The notes: generated from the sequence alone by a model not told the origin. A stretch of DNA of 64,000 nucleotides from Kitasatospora kifunensis (GCF_014203855.1 NZ_JACHJV010000001.1:1426001-1490000); one strand, 5' to 3'; shown: positions 40,621-48,519, counted from the stretch's first letter. Translations and numbers: made by a program.

Positions 40621-40805
40621 TACCGCTCCTCGGCTGCGTCGAGTCGGGCGGCACGGAGCGCCAGGCGCAGGGCCTGCTCGGCCAAGGTCTGCGTCGCGAG
40701 CGCGAGTTCGTCGGCCGACGCGGTCGTGGCTTGGTCGGCGAGCTCGCGGGCGTCGTCGGCAAAGCGGCGCACGACGCGGGCCAACCGGTCGCGGTCCGCG
40801 GTCAC
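40620..40805 (-). CDS. Small helical protein
   Basis: A 61-residue, Ala/Arg/Glu-rich all-helical protein (TADRDRLARVVRRFADDARE, LADQATTASADELALATQTL). The GTG lies in GGAGCAGCAGTGA. The function is unknown. Confidence 0.6.
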   Translation of the reverse strand: MTADRDRLARVVRRFADDARELADQATTASADELALATQTLAEQALRLALRAARLDAAEER

Positions 40806-40933
40806 TGCTGCTCCTTCGGGGGCTGGCCAGCGCCTTTGCAGATGCCGTGGTTCCACAGGGTGCCGTCTTTGCGGAGGGCGCGGTTCAGGCCGCAGACGGG
40901 ACAGGCGCCGGTCGGCTTGGCAATAGTGGTCAT
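40802..40933 (-). CDS. Small zinc-finger protein
   Basis: A 43-residue protein: CPVCGLNRALRKDGTLWNHG followed by ICKGAGQP gives a C2HC-type finger. AAGGAGTGGTG lies before the ATG. A likely nucleic-acid-binding peptide. Confidence 0.62.
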   Translation of the reverse strand: MTTIAKPTGACPVCGLNRALRKDGTLWNHGICKGAGQPPKEQQ

Positions 40934-40970
40934 CACCACTCCTTGGGGTCGATGGTCCCGAATAGCGGTG

Positions 40971-41189
40971 TCAGTCGCGGTAGATGCCGTCGTGGTACAC
41001 CCAGTGGTCCTGGCGCGGCTTCCACTGCTCGATCCAGACCTCGGTCGCCTGACTCGTCCCGGCGACGCGGGCTTCCCGCTCGGCATAGGCCGCCTGGTAC
41101 GCCTTCGTCTCACTGGTGTGCTCGGTGCGGAGCGGGCCGTCGGGGGTGGCGCAGATGACGGCCCAGGGCTTTGGCTTGCGGGTGGCCAC
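40971..41189 (-). CDS. Small hypothetical protein
   Basis: A 72-residue basic protein (ATRKPKPWAVICATPDGPLR..., QATEVWIEQWKPRQDHWVYH). GTG start with GAGGAG upstream. The function is unknown. Confidence 0.66.
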   Translation of the reverse strand: MATRKPKPWAVICATPDGPLRTEHTSETKAYQAAYAEREARVAGTSQATEVWIEQWKPRQDHWVYHDGIYRD

Positions 41190-41200
41190 GATGGCTCTCC

Positions 41201-42112
41201 TCAGGTTTCGTCGCCGGTGTGGCGCCCGACGTACTCGACCCCGGACACCAACCCTGTATCAGCCGATGCAACGGCCGTCGGCGCCCAGCCTGCCTTCACG
41301 AACCTCAACGCCGTCTCGTAGGACAGTTGGGAGTGCTTGGACGCGCCCCATGTGTACGCGGGCGACGCCATCCACCCGGCGAGCAGTTCCGGGGTCCCGA
41401 AGACCGGGCTGATCGGCGAGCCCTCCGACACGGTCTCCCACAGCTGCCAGCCGTCGCCGGTCGGCGGGTCGGTTCGCTCCCACGCCTCCGCCGCTGCGCG
41501 CTGCCCCGGATACGCCTCGACCGACCCGTGCCCCTGGCAGGTCGAGCACGTGTCGGCGAAGCCCTCCCGCTCGCAGCGGGCCGACACGGCGATGCTCGCG
41601 TTGATCCCGTCGTGGCCGAAGCCACGCAGCGACCACTCGTTGACCTGCGCGGCGGTCGGCACGACGGGCGGATCGATCTTCTGCCAGCGCGTCTCGGCGC
41701 TCCACGTGTGCGTGAAATCCATGAGCCGCCCGGCTGCGACCAGCGCGTCAACGTCGTCCTGGGCAAGGTGGTGGCAGCACATGCCGTTCCACAGCTCGGC
41801 GAGCCGGCGTGCCTCGCGCACGATCGCGGGCTCACCCGTGCCGTAGAAGTCCGGCGCGTTGCCGATGTTCCGCTCGGCAAACGCCCGCACGGCGGGGGTG
41901 TCGTGACGCAGCGCTGTGGATCCGGTGCTTTCCGGGTCGAACGGCAGGTAGCCGTACCAGAGGTCGCGCAGGTGCTGGGCTTGCGGCGACCGGCCGCTTT
42001 TGCAGTCGGGGCACTTGTCCTCGTCGAACTTGTTGGGCCTGAGGTAGCCCTGCCAGATCTCGTTGATCGGCCAGTCGAAGGTTGTGGGGACTCGTCGTAC
42101 TTCACGGCTCAT
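41201..42112 (-). CDS. Phage hypothetical protein with zinc ribbon
   Basis: A 303-residue protein. CPDCKSGRSPQAQHLRDLWY near residue 34 and a central RCEREGFADTCSTCQGHGSV are likely metal sites, separated by helices such as NGMCCHHLAQDDVDALVAAG. The plan is common in actinophage genomes but has no assigned function. ATG start with AAGGAGCAGC upstream. Confidence 0.72.
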   Translation of the reverse strand: MSREVRRVPTTFDWPINEIWQGYLRPNKFDEDKCPDCKSGRSPQAQHLRDLWYGYLPFDPESTGSTALRHDTPAVRAFAERNIGNAPDFYGTGEPAIVREARRLAELWNGMCCHHLAQDDVDALVAAGRLMDFTHTWSAETRWQKIDPPVVPTAAQVNEWSLRGFGHDGINASIAVSARCEREGFADTCSTCQGHGSVEAYPGQRAAAEAWERTDPPTGDGWQLWETVSEGSPISPVFGTPELLAGWMASPAYTWGASKHSQLSYETALRFVKAGWAPTAVASADTGLVSGVEYVGRHTGDET

Positions 42113-42164
42113 CGTGCTGCTCCTTCGGCGGGTGGGCTGCCGGTGAACGCACAGCCCGGGTCGG

Positions 42165-42644
42165 TCAGAAAGCGACGGGCTGCGTGTTGCTGGCCAGGTT
42201 GTTGATGACGATCAGCTGCCACGTGTCATCGGGGTCTTCGCCCTGCGCGTCGATGGTGCCATTGACGGTGTGATCGAACGTGAACTGCTCGAAGCCCGGC
42301 TGTCCTTGGGCGTGGCCGCCGAGCTTGAGGAAGTGATCGATCAGGTACTGCATCCACTCGGTGGCGTCATAGAACTTCTCGGCGCCGTTCCACTCGATCG
42401 TGGTGCCGTCGTCGGTGGGCTCCCACTCGCACCAGAGCCCGGGCTGGCTAGGGTCGGGGGCGTTGTAGTTGATGATGTCGGCGTCGTGTCCCTGGCCGAA
42501 CGGGCCGGTGCCGTCGACGAAGTACGGGCCGTTCTCGCGGTGCATCCGGCGACTGTCGGCGAACTTACGCAGGTAGGCGATCTCGTGGAGGTCGAGCGGC
42601 GGGGCGACGGTGACGTGGCCGGTGAACTCGGTGCTGTAGCCCAT
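42165..42644 (-). CDS. Phage hypothetical protein
   Basis: A 159-residue acidic protein (GYSTEFTGHVTVAPPLDLHE, FGQGHDADIINYNAPDPSQP, WCEWEPTDDGTTIEWNGAEK) resembling a family widespread in phages that is predicted to be a single alpha/beta domain. GAAAGGACA lies before ATG. The function is unknown. Confidence 0.72.
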   Translation of the reverse strand: MGYSTEFTGHVTVAPPLDLHEIAYLRKFADSRRMHRENGPYFVDGTGPFGQGHDADIINYNAPDPSQPGLWCEWEPTDDGTTIEWNGAEKFYDATEWMQYLIDHFLKLGGHAQGQPGFEQFTFDHTVNGTIDAQGEDPDDTWQLIVINNLASNTQPVAF

Positions 42645-42699
42645 GGCATGTCCTTTCGGGTGGGTGGGCCCGGCCGCCGGGGCAGCCGGGCGGGGGCGG

Positions 42700-42978
42700 T
42701 CAGATCTTGGCGAGCCGCTCGGCTTCGAACTTGGCGGCGTCGGAAGCGATGCAGTTGCGCTTGATCTCGTCCTCGACGTGGTCGGCGGCGTTGATCAGCG
42801 ACTCTGCCCAGGACCGGGCCTGCTGCGGGGTCAGCCGGATGTCGATGCGCCGTCCGGTCTGCGGGCCGTCCGTCACCTCGACGTCAACCCCGACCTTCGG
42901 AGCGTTCGTGATCGGGTTGATGGCGGAGCGGTAGCCGATGCCGATAATGCGGCCGGTCCAGAACTTGCGGTGTCCCAT
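42700..42978 (-). CDS. Small hypothetical protein
   Basis: A 92-residue protein: a beta-rich start (FWTGRIIGIGYRSAINPITN, KVGVDVEVTDGPQTGRRIDI) followed by a helix (QQARSWAESLINAADHVEDE). It is two bases from the upstream gene, with GAGGAGAA in front of ATG. The function is unknown. Confidence 0.68.
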   Translation of the reverse strand: MGHRKFWTGRIIGIGYRSAINPITNAPKVGVDVEVTDGPQTGRRIDIRLTPQQARSWAESLINAADHVEDEIKRNCIASDAAKFEAERLAKI

Positions 42979-42980
42979 GG

Positions 42981-43328
42981 TCAGTTCTCCTCGTTCTCGG
43001 CAAGGTCCCAGCAGTGGTTGCAGATGTCGGAGCCGATCGGCCAGGTGCCGTCGTCCGGGGCAGCGCAGTCAGCGCAGCCAAGTTCCTCGTCGTCGACGAC
43101 GGACGGCTTGGCGAGGATCTCGTTGTTCGCCTCGGCGATTGCCGTAGCGATGGTGCTGGCACACCAGGTGCCGAAGTGCGGTCCGCCGTACAGGTACCAG
43201 CCGGTGTCAGGACACTCGTCGCGCAGGTTCCGGCGGCGCTTCTCCAGCTCGTAGCTGACTCCGCCGTGCGTGGCGTGGTAGCGGCCGTCGCTGGACTTGC
43301 TGAAGTCGATGGCGATGCGGCCGGCCAT
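42981..43328 (-). CDS. Small zinc-binding hypothetical protein
   Basis: A 115-residue protein: a basic N-terminus (AGRIAIDFSKSSDGRYHATH) and a C-terminal ribbon CADCAAPDDGTWPIGSDICN followed by HCWDLAENEEN. ATG overlaps the upstream TGA by one base. Confidence 0.68.
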   Translation of the reverse strand: MAGRIAIDFSKSSDGRYHATHGGVSYELEKRRRNLRDECPDTGWYLYGGPHFGTWCASTIATAIAEANNEILAKPSVVDDEELGCADCAAPDDGTWPIGSDICNHCWDLAENEEN

Positions 43329-44356
43329 CAGATCTCGCCTCGGACTTCCAGCTCCCACCAGAGCGAACCGGCGCGGCGGGCGAGATCGGCGAGCGAACTC
43401 GTGTTGTCCGTGCGGGTGATCACATCCATGACGGTCTTGAGTTTGGCAATGAGGTCGGGCGTTTGGAGCTGGCTGGGTTCAGCCTGGGCGGCGCTGAGGA
43501 CTTGCTCGGCGGCGACGCGGCCGATGAACTCGGCGGGGCAGTCGATGGAGCGGCCTCTCTCGTACGCGGCGGTCAGGCGCGGGCGCTGGTAGTCGGTGAG
43601 GGCTTCGGCGCTGGACGCGAGTGCGACCTCGTTGGGCCTGCTCAGGGTGCGGCCGCGCTCAAGGTGCTCCTCGCAGGCAGCGGTGGTCCGGTCCAGTTCG
43701 GCCCGCATCTCGTCGAGCCGGTCGGTGGCGTCGGTCCGCTCCGGAACGGGCACGCACTCGGAAGCGAGCCACTGCAAGCCGCCTTCGACCTCGACCCGTA
43801 GCGGCTCGTTCGCCCAGCGGGACAGCTTGACGACGGTCTGGGTGGTGCCGTCGGCGACGACGATGCGTTGGCCGGGGGTGAAGTCGGCGGCCACGGCGGT
43901 CTCCTGGGGGTCGGTGAAGCTGGGGACGCTGGCGAGGTCTTGGCGGGTTTCGAAGCCGAGGCGCTGGGCGTCCTCGCGCCACACATCGGCGTGGTGGTCG
44001 CAGCACCACATGGTGTACGCGCCGGGCCGGGTGAACGCGACGGCAGCGAGCTGCGAGCAGTTGGCGCACTTCGGCTTGGCCGGCGTCTTGGTCACGGTGC
44101 TCTCCTTGGCGGCCTGGTCGGCCTTCCACTGCTCGTTGGTGCGGACGTACTCGACGGCTTCGCGCTTGGTCTCGAACTCGCAGTCGGCGTGGTACTCGCC
44201 GGGGCTGGTGAGCATCCAGCGGGGCCCGCGCGGCAGACCGGCGGTGAACGCGTCGCTGGTGTCGACGGGGCAGTTGTGGAGCTGGTAGACGCCATTGGGG
44301 GTGTCGATCTCGTAGGAGCCAGCGCAGCGGCGGCGGGTCTTGATGGTGACGCTCAC
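43328..44356 (-). CDS. Large phage hypothetical protein, first gene of leftward block
   Basis: A 342-residue protein. Residues 1-95 hold Cys-containing beta segments (RRRCAGSYEIDTPNGVYQLH). CANCSQLAAVAF and WCCDHHADVWRED form a zinc site near residue 100. A KOW/SH3-like segment follows (FTPGQRIVVADGTTQTVVKL), then a long helical C-terminus. It may be two fused modules. GTG/ATG start with GGAGG upstream. A consensus promoter (TTGACA, 17 bp, TACATT) about 40 bp ahead drives this whole block. Confidence 0.72.
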   Translation of the reverse strand: MSVTIKTRRRCAGSYEIDTPNGVYQLHNCPVDTSDAFTAGLPRGPRWMLTSPGEYHADCEFETKREAVEYVRTNEQWKADQAAKESTVTKTPAKPKCANCSQLAAVAFTRPGAYTMWCCDHHADVWREDAQRLGFETRQDLASVPSFTDPQETAVAADFTPGQRIVVADGTTQTVVKLSRWANEPLRVEVEGGLQWLASECVPVPERTDATDRLDEMRAELDRTTAACEEHLERGRTLSRPNEVALASSAEALTDYQRPRLTAAYERGRSIDCPAEFIGRVAAEQVLSAAQAEPSQLQTPDLIAKLKTVMDVITRTDNTSSLADLARRAGSLWWELEVRGEI

Positions 44357-44393
44357 GATGACCTCCGGGCTGCTTGAGCTTGCCTACCCTCTA

Positions 44394-44438
44394 AATGTAA
44401 GGGCTACCCCTTGCAGTGTCAAGCCCATCCCTTACACT
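44394..44438. promoter_or_regulatory. Overlapping divergent promoters with TGTAAGGG/CCCTTACA operator
   Basis: Leftward: -35 TTGACA (44422-44417), 17-bp spacer, -10 TACATT (44399-44394). Rightward: -35 TTGCAG (44411-44416), 16-bp spacer, -10 TACACT (44433-44438), placing the transcript start at the ATG at 44445 (leaderless). Inverted arms TGTAAGGG (44396-44403) and CCCTTACA (44429-44436) overlap both -10 elements, so one bound regulator could shut both promoters. Confidence 0.78.
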
Positions 44439-44444
44439 GATCCC

Positions 44445-44741
44445 ATGGACACGCCACCGACCCCGTTCGAGGCCCTCGCGAACCTGACCACAGGGCCCGA
44501 CCCCACCCAGCGGGCCAAGAACATCGGCATGGCGCTCGCCGCCGTTCCCGACCTGCAGAAGTGGCTACGCCGAGCCAGAGAACACGCCGTCGGAGAGATG
44601 CACGACAGCGGTATGAGCTACGCGGACATCGGCGTCGAACTCGGCATGGACCGCGTTCGCGCCCACCAGATCGCCAAGGGCAAGACCACCGGCCGACCAC
44701 CGAAACCCAAGCCCGGCCCCGCCGAGCCCGACAGCCCCTGA
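44445..44741 (+). CDS. Small HTH (sigma region 4-like) protein
   Basis: A 98-residue protein: helical DPTQRAKNIGMALAAVPDLQ, then MHDSGMSYADIGVELGMDRV with RAHQIAKGK, a helix-turn-helix of the sigma-70 region 4 type, and a basic Pro-rich tail. ATG 44445 coincides with the expected transcript start. It diverges from the 25-gene leftward block and is the natural candidate for its regulator through the TGTAAGGG operator. Confidence 0.78.
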   Translation: MDTPPTPFEALANLTTGPDPTQRAKNIGMALAAVPDLQKWLRRAREHAVGEMHDSGMSYADIGVELGMDRVRAHQIAKGKTTGRPPKPKPGPAEPDSP

Positions 44742-44806
44742 CGCCCGATCGGGCGCATTTCCACCAAGCGACCCCGCGGCACCCATGCCGCCCGTACGGT
44801 CAACCC

Positions 44807-45082
44807 ATGACCAAAGACCAGGGCGAACCCCTGTACGAGATCCGCCGCACCCCCGGGCATGCCGAGGCCACCATGTATGCCTGGATCCCTGACGCGGACG
44901 ACAATCCGGCCCTCGAACCGCTCGGCACGATCACGCCCGAGCGGGGTGGGCTGGCCGTCACCTGGCGAACTGAGCCAGACGGGCCAGCGCCGACAGAGTG
45001 GGTACCCGACGAGCTGGCCGCGTTCTGGTTCCTGGAGGGGGCCAGGTTCCGGGCGATCAGTTTTCAAAGCGGCTGGGAGTAG
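44807..45082 (+). CDS. Small hypothetical protein
   Basis: A 91-residue acidic protein (TKDQGEPLYEIRRTPGHAEA, DNPALEPLGTITPERGGLAV). It lies 65 bp downstream of the HTH gene. The 197 bp between its end and the convergent gene at 45280 hold only GC-rich inverted repeats and no gene. Confidence 0.66.
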   Translation: MTKDQGEPLYEIRRTPGHAEATMYAWIPDADDNPALEPLGTITPERGGLAVTWRTEPDGPAPTEWVPDELAAFWFLEGARFRAISFQSGWE

Positions 45083-45279
45083 CGGCCGATTGTGGCTCGC
45101 GGGCCCGAACCGCACACTCCGGGCCCTACACCCTCTGCGGCCCGTGACGGCCCTCAGGCGGCCGAATAGCGCGCGGAGGCAGTCCGGGAGCCTGCGGGGC
45201 GAGAACGGGCCGCTACGGACGCGCAGTTCCGCGTCGCGGGCCAATGGGGTGCGCCGCGGCCGGACACACCCCGAGACGG

Positions 45280-45585
45280 TCAGGACGATGCCGGGCCTTC
45301 CATCGCAGCCTCGGTGCGCTGGATGACCCGCAGGGCCTCCAGCACTGCGAACGCGTGGTGCAGCGGCACCCCGGGCCGGGCACGGTGAATCCGCTCCGCC
45401 ATCGCCCGATCCTCCGCCTTGCCCGCGGCGAGCTCCTCCGCACTGGGTAGGGGCGCCGCCATGGCCCGCTGCAGGCCTTCGAGCCGGGCCGCTATCTCTG
45501 CGACCGTCTTCCCGAACTTGATCTCCGTGGGGTCGCCCTGCGGCGGGTCCTCCGCCAGCCGTCGACGCGCCTCGTCGATATCCAT
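45280..45585 (-). CDS. Helical hypothetical protein
   Basis: A 101-residue protein (MDIDEARRRLAEDPPQGDPT, FGKTVAEIAARLEGLQRAMA), charged and helical. ATG 45585 shares its A with the upstream TGA (TGATG). It is the last gene of the second leftward block. The function is unknown. Confidence 0.68.
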   Translation of the reverse strand: MDIDEARRRLAEDPPQGDPTEIKFGKTVAEIAARLEGLQRAMAAPLPSAEELAAGKAEDRAMAERIHRARPGVPLHHAFAVLEALRVIQRTEAAMEGPASS

Positions 45586-46043
45586 CACGACCGCTCCCCC
45601 GCGCCGAAGCCCCGCTCCAACCGGGCCGTCAAGTCACCAGCCACGCACCAACAGCCGGTCCACTTGCCCTGTCCGCGCGGCCGGTGCCACTCCTGGTAGC
45701 GGTGCTCCACATCGACGCTCGGGCAGTGCACGTCGGTGCAGGTCTTACTGTCGTCGAAGTGGTGACTGAGGTGACCTTCGCAGTAGAAGCTGCGACGCCG
45801 ACCCGGCACGGCGGCAGCCCACCGCTTGTCGTACTCCCGCAGTTCGTGTCGGCATGAGCCGCGCAGGTGGAACATCGCGGATCCGTCGCCCCAGTCGAGG
45901 GGGTTGCGTTCGCGGGTTTCGACGACGCGGTAGGGCTTGCGGTCCCAGATGACGATCTGGCCGGGGGTGAGATTGCTGCCGCCCTGGTAGCCGGCGTCCC
46001 TCTGGTCGGGGCGCCAGGCGTCGGGGTCGAAGAGGATGGTCAT
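45585..46043 (-). CDS. Phage hypothetical zinc protein
   Basis: A 152-residue protein: NLTPGQIVIWDRKPYRVVET (beta), SCRHELREYDKRW, FYCEGHLSHHFDDSKTCTDV, HCPSVDVEHRYQEW and GCWCVAGD. The Cys/His content suggests two metal sites. GAGGAG precedes the ATG. The function is unknown. Confidence 0.7.
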   Translation of the reverse strand: MTILFDPDAWRPDQRDAGYQGGSNLTPGQIVIWDRKPYRVVETRERNPLDWGDGSAMFHLRGSCRHELREYDKRWAAAVPGRRRSFYCEGHLSHHFDDSKTCTDVHCPSVDVEHRYQEWHRPRGQGKWTGCWCVAGDLTARLERGFGAGERS

Positions 46044-46100
46044 TGCTGGCTCCTCAGTCCGGTCTCGTGGGCGTGGGCGAGGTGGAGTGCGGCACCCATC

Positions 46101-46427
46101 TCAGACCCCCACCGCGGGGGTCGGGGTGGTGTCAACCGGCGTCGCCCAGTAGTTCCGGCAAATGTCCTCCCGGCCGGTGCGCTCGCACTTGAGGCAGTAC
46201 TGGTTGCGCGCATCATGCTCGGCCTCCTCGTGGCCACAACTGCACAGGACGGTGACGGTCGCGCATGCGGGGCAGGTGGGGGTGTTGACGACGGCGCGGA
46301 TGCTGTCGATGTCGGGCTGCTCGTCGGGGCTGCAGGCGAGGTTGTAGGTGCCGTAGTTGATGCGGGCGGCGTGGATGGTGCCGTTCGGCTCGTAGGCACG
46401 GCGCGGGTAGGCAAGCTTGATGGCCAT
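46101..46427 (-). CDS. Small zinc-ribbon protein
   Basis: A 108-residue protein. The start is basic (AIKLAYPRRAYEPNGTIHAA) and the ribbon is CPACATVTVLCSCGHEEAEH followed by CLKCERTG. AGGAGACATCCTG precedes ATG 46427, which overlaps the upstream TGA. Confidence 0.7.
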   Translation of the reverse strand: MAIKLAYPRRAYEPNGTIHAARINYGTYNLACSPDEQPDIDSIRAVVNTPTCPACATVTVLCSCGHEEAEHDARNQYCLKCERTGREDICRNYWATPVDTTPTPAVGV

Positions 46428-46660
46428 CAGGATGTCTCCTCGTCGGTCCAGGGGGTGTAGGTCACGCGGCGGGACACGAACACCAGCCGCGTCTCGGGGT
46501 CGTCGTGCGCGATGGCGCGGAACTGGCCGTGGGCGCTTTCCCGCTCGAACTCTGCGCGCTTCGACGGCCACGGGGCCGACGCCAGCCGCGTGAGGTCGCG
46601 GGCCCCATCGGGGTACTCGAAGTAGTAGGCCCACTCGATCCACTCCTCCGGCGCGGTCAC
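46427..46660 (-). CDS. Small hypothetical protein
   Basis: A 77-residue protein (TAPEEWIEWAYYFEYPDGAR, LVFVSRRVTYTPWTDEETS) of a type common next to helicase genes in actinophages. The GTG lies in GAGGCATCGTGA, the EAS-type coupling cassette. The function is unknown. Confidence 0.68.
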   Translation of the reverse strand: MTAPEEWIEWAYYFEYPDGARDLTRLASAPWPSKRAEFERESAHGQFRAIAHDDPETRLVFVSRRVTYTPWTDEETS

Positions 46661-46926
46661 GATGCCTCCCGCCCGTACGGCACGGCCCGGTCGAGCATGT
46701 CGCGGCGTGCGGGCAGGCGTTCGTCGAACGCGGCGATGACACAGCCGCGGCCGCCGATGAACGACCGGTCCAGGTAGTTCTTCACCCAACGAGCCTGCAT
46801 GGCCTGTTCCTGGTTGCCATTCTCGGTGGCCTGCTGCTCCCAGCGGGCGAGCTTGTCGATGTGGTGCTGGATGCTGGCGCGGGCCCAGGCGAGGGCCTCC
46901 GGGTCACGGTCGAAACGGTCGTTCAC
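46657..46926 (-). CDS. Small hypothetical protein
   Basis: An 89-residue protein (NDRFDRDPEALAWARASIQH, HIDKLARWEQQATENGNQEQ), helical with an aromatic/basic end (VKNYLDRSFIGGRGCVIAAF). GTG overlaps the RNA ligase-like gene's stop. The function is unknown. Confidence 0.68.
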   Translation of the reverse strand: MNDRFDRDPEALAWARASIQHHIDKLARWEQQATENGNQEQAMQARWVKNYLDRSFIGGRGCVIAAFDERLPARRDMLDRAVPYGREAS

Positions 46927-47507
46927 TGGAAGTCCCTCGCCTTGATCTTGGCCATGCGGCCGTCGGGGTGATGCCACACCATGCCCTCGCAGCCGTCCGC
47001 CTCGGCCGCGAACAGGACCGCCTTACGGATCCCGTCGAAGGACAGATCCCTTACGGTCATCCACTTGGCCTTGGCATGTGCGATCAGCTCGTGAACCTCG
47101 CAGCGCTCCGGGTTCCCGTTGACCTTCGGGCCGACCAGCTCGTACGTACCCGCCTCCCAGCGGCCCGGGTTGAAGCCCTCCGGGTAGTCGGCGTCCTCAG
47201 CGTCCGCGATCGCCTCGGCGTGGAACTTCGCGAACGCGGACTGGGCGATCGGCTCCCAGCCGACGGTCTTGCCAGTGACCTCGTCGTGCTGCTCGGCCAC
47301 GTAGTTCGCCGGCGGCTGCTTGCCGGGCTTCACCTCGCGCCGGGCCCACCAGTTACCGTCGCCGTCGAGCATGACGCAGGTGCCGTCGTACTTCCGGGTC
47401 GCCTGGCCTTCGTCGGCGAGGACCCACTCGCAGCCAGGGGTCGCCTCGGGCAGGACGTGGGCGCGGTCGTCGGGGTCGCGGACGAACACGGTGGGGATCT
47501 TACGCAT
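46923..47507 (-). CDS. RNA ligase-like nucleotidyltransferase (DUF5565-like)
   Basis: A 194-residue protein with the covalent nucleotidyltransferase motifs. Motif I is RKYDGTC (Lys39), motif III is GTYELVGPKVNG, motif IV is CEGMVWHHPDG and motif V is AKIKARDF. The protein is only the minimal catalytic domain, like small phage RNA ligases of the DUF5565 group. Lys39 would be adenylated and a 5'-phosphorylated RNA or nicked strand sealed. No polynucleotide kinase is adjacent. ATG 47507 is the start; its family placement is from motif pattern. Confidence 0.8.
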   Translation of the reverse strand: MRKIPTVFVRDPDDRAHVLPEATPGCEWVLADEGQATRKYDGTCVMLDGDGNWWARREVKPGKQPPANYVAEQHDEVTGKTVGWEPIAQSAFAKFHAEAIADAEDADYPEGFNPGRWEAGTYELVGPKVNGNPERCEVHELIAHAKAKWMTVRDLSFDGIRKAVLFAAEADGCEGMVWHHPDGRMAKIKARDFQ

Positions 47508-47614
47508 TGAGGGTCTCCGATTCGCGATGGTTTGTGATCTATTGTCCTGCAGTTTCGGGCACACGGGTAGCCCTGTGACCTGACGGTTTGCGCTCAACTC
47601 GCGGGCAGCAAGGC

Positions 47615-48013
47615 CTACATGGCGGCGAGCGTCACCGCGGCGGGCAGGAGTCCGAGGCCGATGTGGAACGCCTGATCGACATATTGGGCGCCGCCGTTGG
47701 CGAGGTAGCTGGTCTGGCCGGTGTGTTCCATCCACCAGCGGACGGGCCAGCGCCGGTCGATGAGGCTGTGCGAGCAGCCGATCCAGGCGAGCGCGGCCAC
47801 GGTGCCTGCCGCGCTGGCGTGCAGGTCGAGGATCAGGATGCCAAGCCACAGCAGGACCGCGCTGGTGGTGACGTGCGTGCCGGCGTGGGCCAGGTTCGCC
47901 CGCCAGCCGGTCGCGGTCCGGTCGGCCTTGTGCAGGGCCTGGTAATCGGTTTGCAGGGGGTAGTCACTCAGGTGATGAGCGGCGAAAAGGATCACGAAGA
48001 AATCGGCGAACAT
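47615..48013 (-). CDS. DUF3307 membrane protein
   Basis: A 132-residue integral membrane protein matching DUF3307: FFVILFAAHHLSDYPLQTDY, RANLAHAGTHVTTSAVLLWL, IGCSHSLIDRRWPVRWWMEH. Three to four helices with conserved His and Asp residues in the HHLSDYPLQ and HSLID motifs. It occurs in many actinophages and plasmids; the function is unknown. Confidence 0.82.
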   Translation of the reverse strand: MFADFFVILFAAHHLSDYPLQTDYQALHKADRTATGWRANLAHAGTHVTTSAVLLWLGILILDLHASAAGTVAALAWIGCSHSLIDRRWPVRWWMEHTGQTSYLANGGAQYVDQAFHIGLGLLPAAVTLAAM

Positions 48014-48018
48014 GTCGA

Positions 48019-48186
48019 TCAGCCCTCGGTGTGCTCGACCAGCTTGCCCAAGGCGGGCGCCATGCCGGCTGCGTACTCCTCGGTGCGGCAGCCGGAGCAG
48101 ACGACGAAAAATCGCTCGGCCTGGTCCATCTCGATGCGGGCGACGCCACCGTTGTGGCTGATCTCGTTGCTGACGATCTTGCGCAT
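48019..48186 (-). CDS. Small hypothetical protein
   Basis: A 55-residue protein (MRKIVSNEISHNGGVARIEM, DQAERFFVVCSGCRTEEYAA) with a CxxC. CAAGGAG precedes the ATG at a good distance. It lies 5 bp before the DUF3307 gene. Confidence 0.64.
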   Translation of the reverse strand: MRKIVSNEISHNGGVARIEMDQAERFFVVCSGCRTEEYAAGMAPALGKLVEHTEG

Positions 48187-48297
48187 GTGAATCTCCTTGG
48201 GTGAGTGCGGGGTTGTGATTCAAGGGCCCCCGGCGGGGGCATCCCGTTCCGCTCGCCCAGTGCAGTCCGGGCGTGACCTGGATTACAGCGCGGGCAG

Positions 48298-48507
48298 TCA
48301 GTCCTCGTGGGTGCCAGCGCCGCCGGCCCCGACACTCGATCGGGTGAACCGCACGGCTAGCCCTCGGCGTGGCCACCAGGCCCGGCTACCGTCTTCATCA
48401 GGCCCCTGGTGAGGGCGACGCACGATCACCGCAGTGAACACGCCGGCGCCATCATGGCGGACTAGCTGCCCCCTCAGTGGTCGCCAACCCACCAGGGGCC
48501 CCTGCAT
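48298..48507 (-). CDS. Possible small basic protein
   Basis: A 69-residue reading frame (MQGPLVGWRPLRGQLVRHDG, TAVIVRRPHQGPDEDGSRAW) with a plausible composition but no clear ribosome site. It occupies an otherwise empty gap in the leftward block. It could be a random frame. Confidence 0.4.
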   Translation of the reverse strand: MQGPLVGWRPLRGQLVRHDGAGVFTAVIVRRPHQGPDEDGSRAWWPRRGLAVRFTRSSVGAGGAGTHED

Positions 48508-48519
48508 GCCCACTGCCAG

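Noticed and set aside
46040..46414. Thr/Pro/Ser-rich leftward frame over the zinc-ribbon gene
   Set aside because: Low-complexity shadow of the 46101-46427 gene; only its last ~20 codons are free and they show no start signal.
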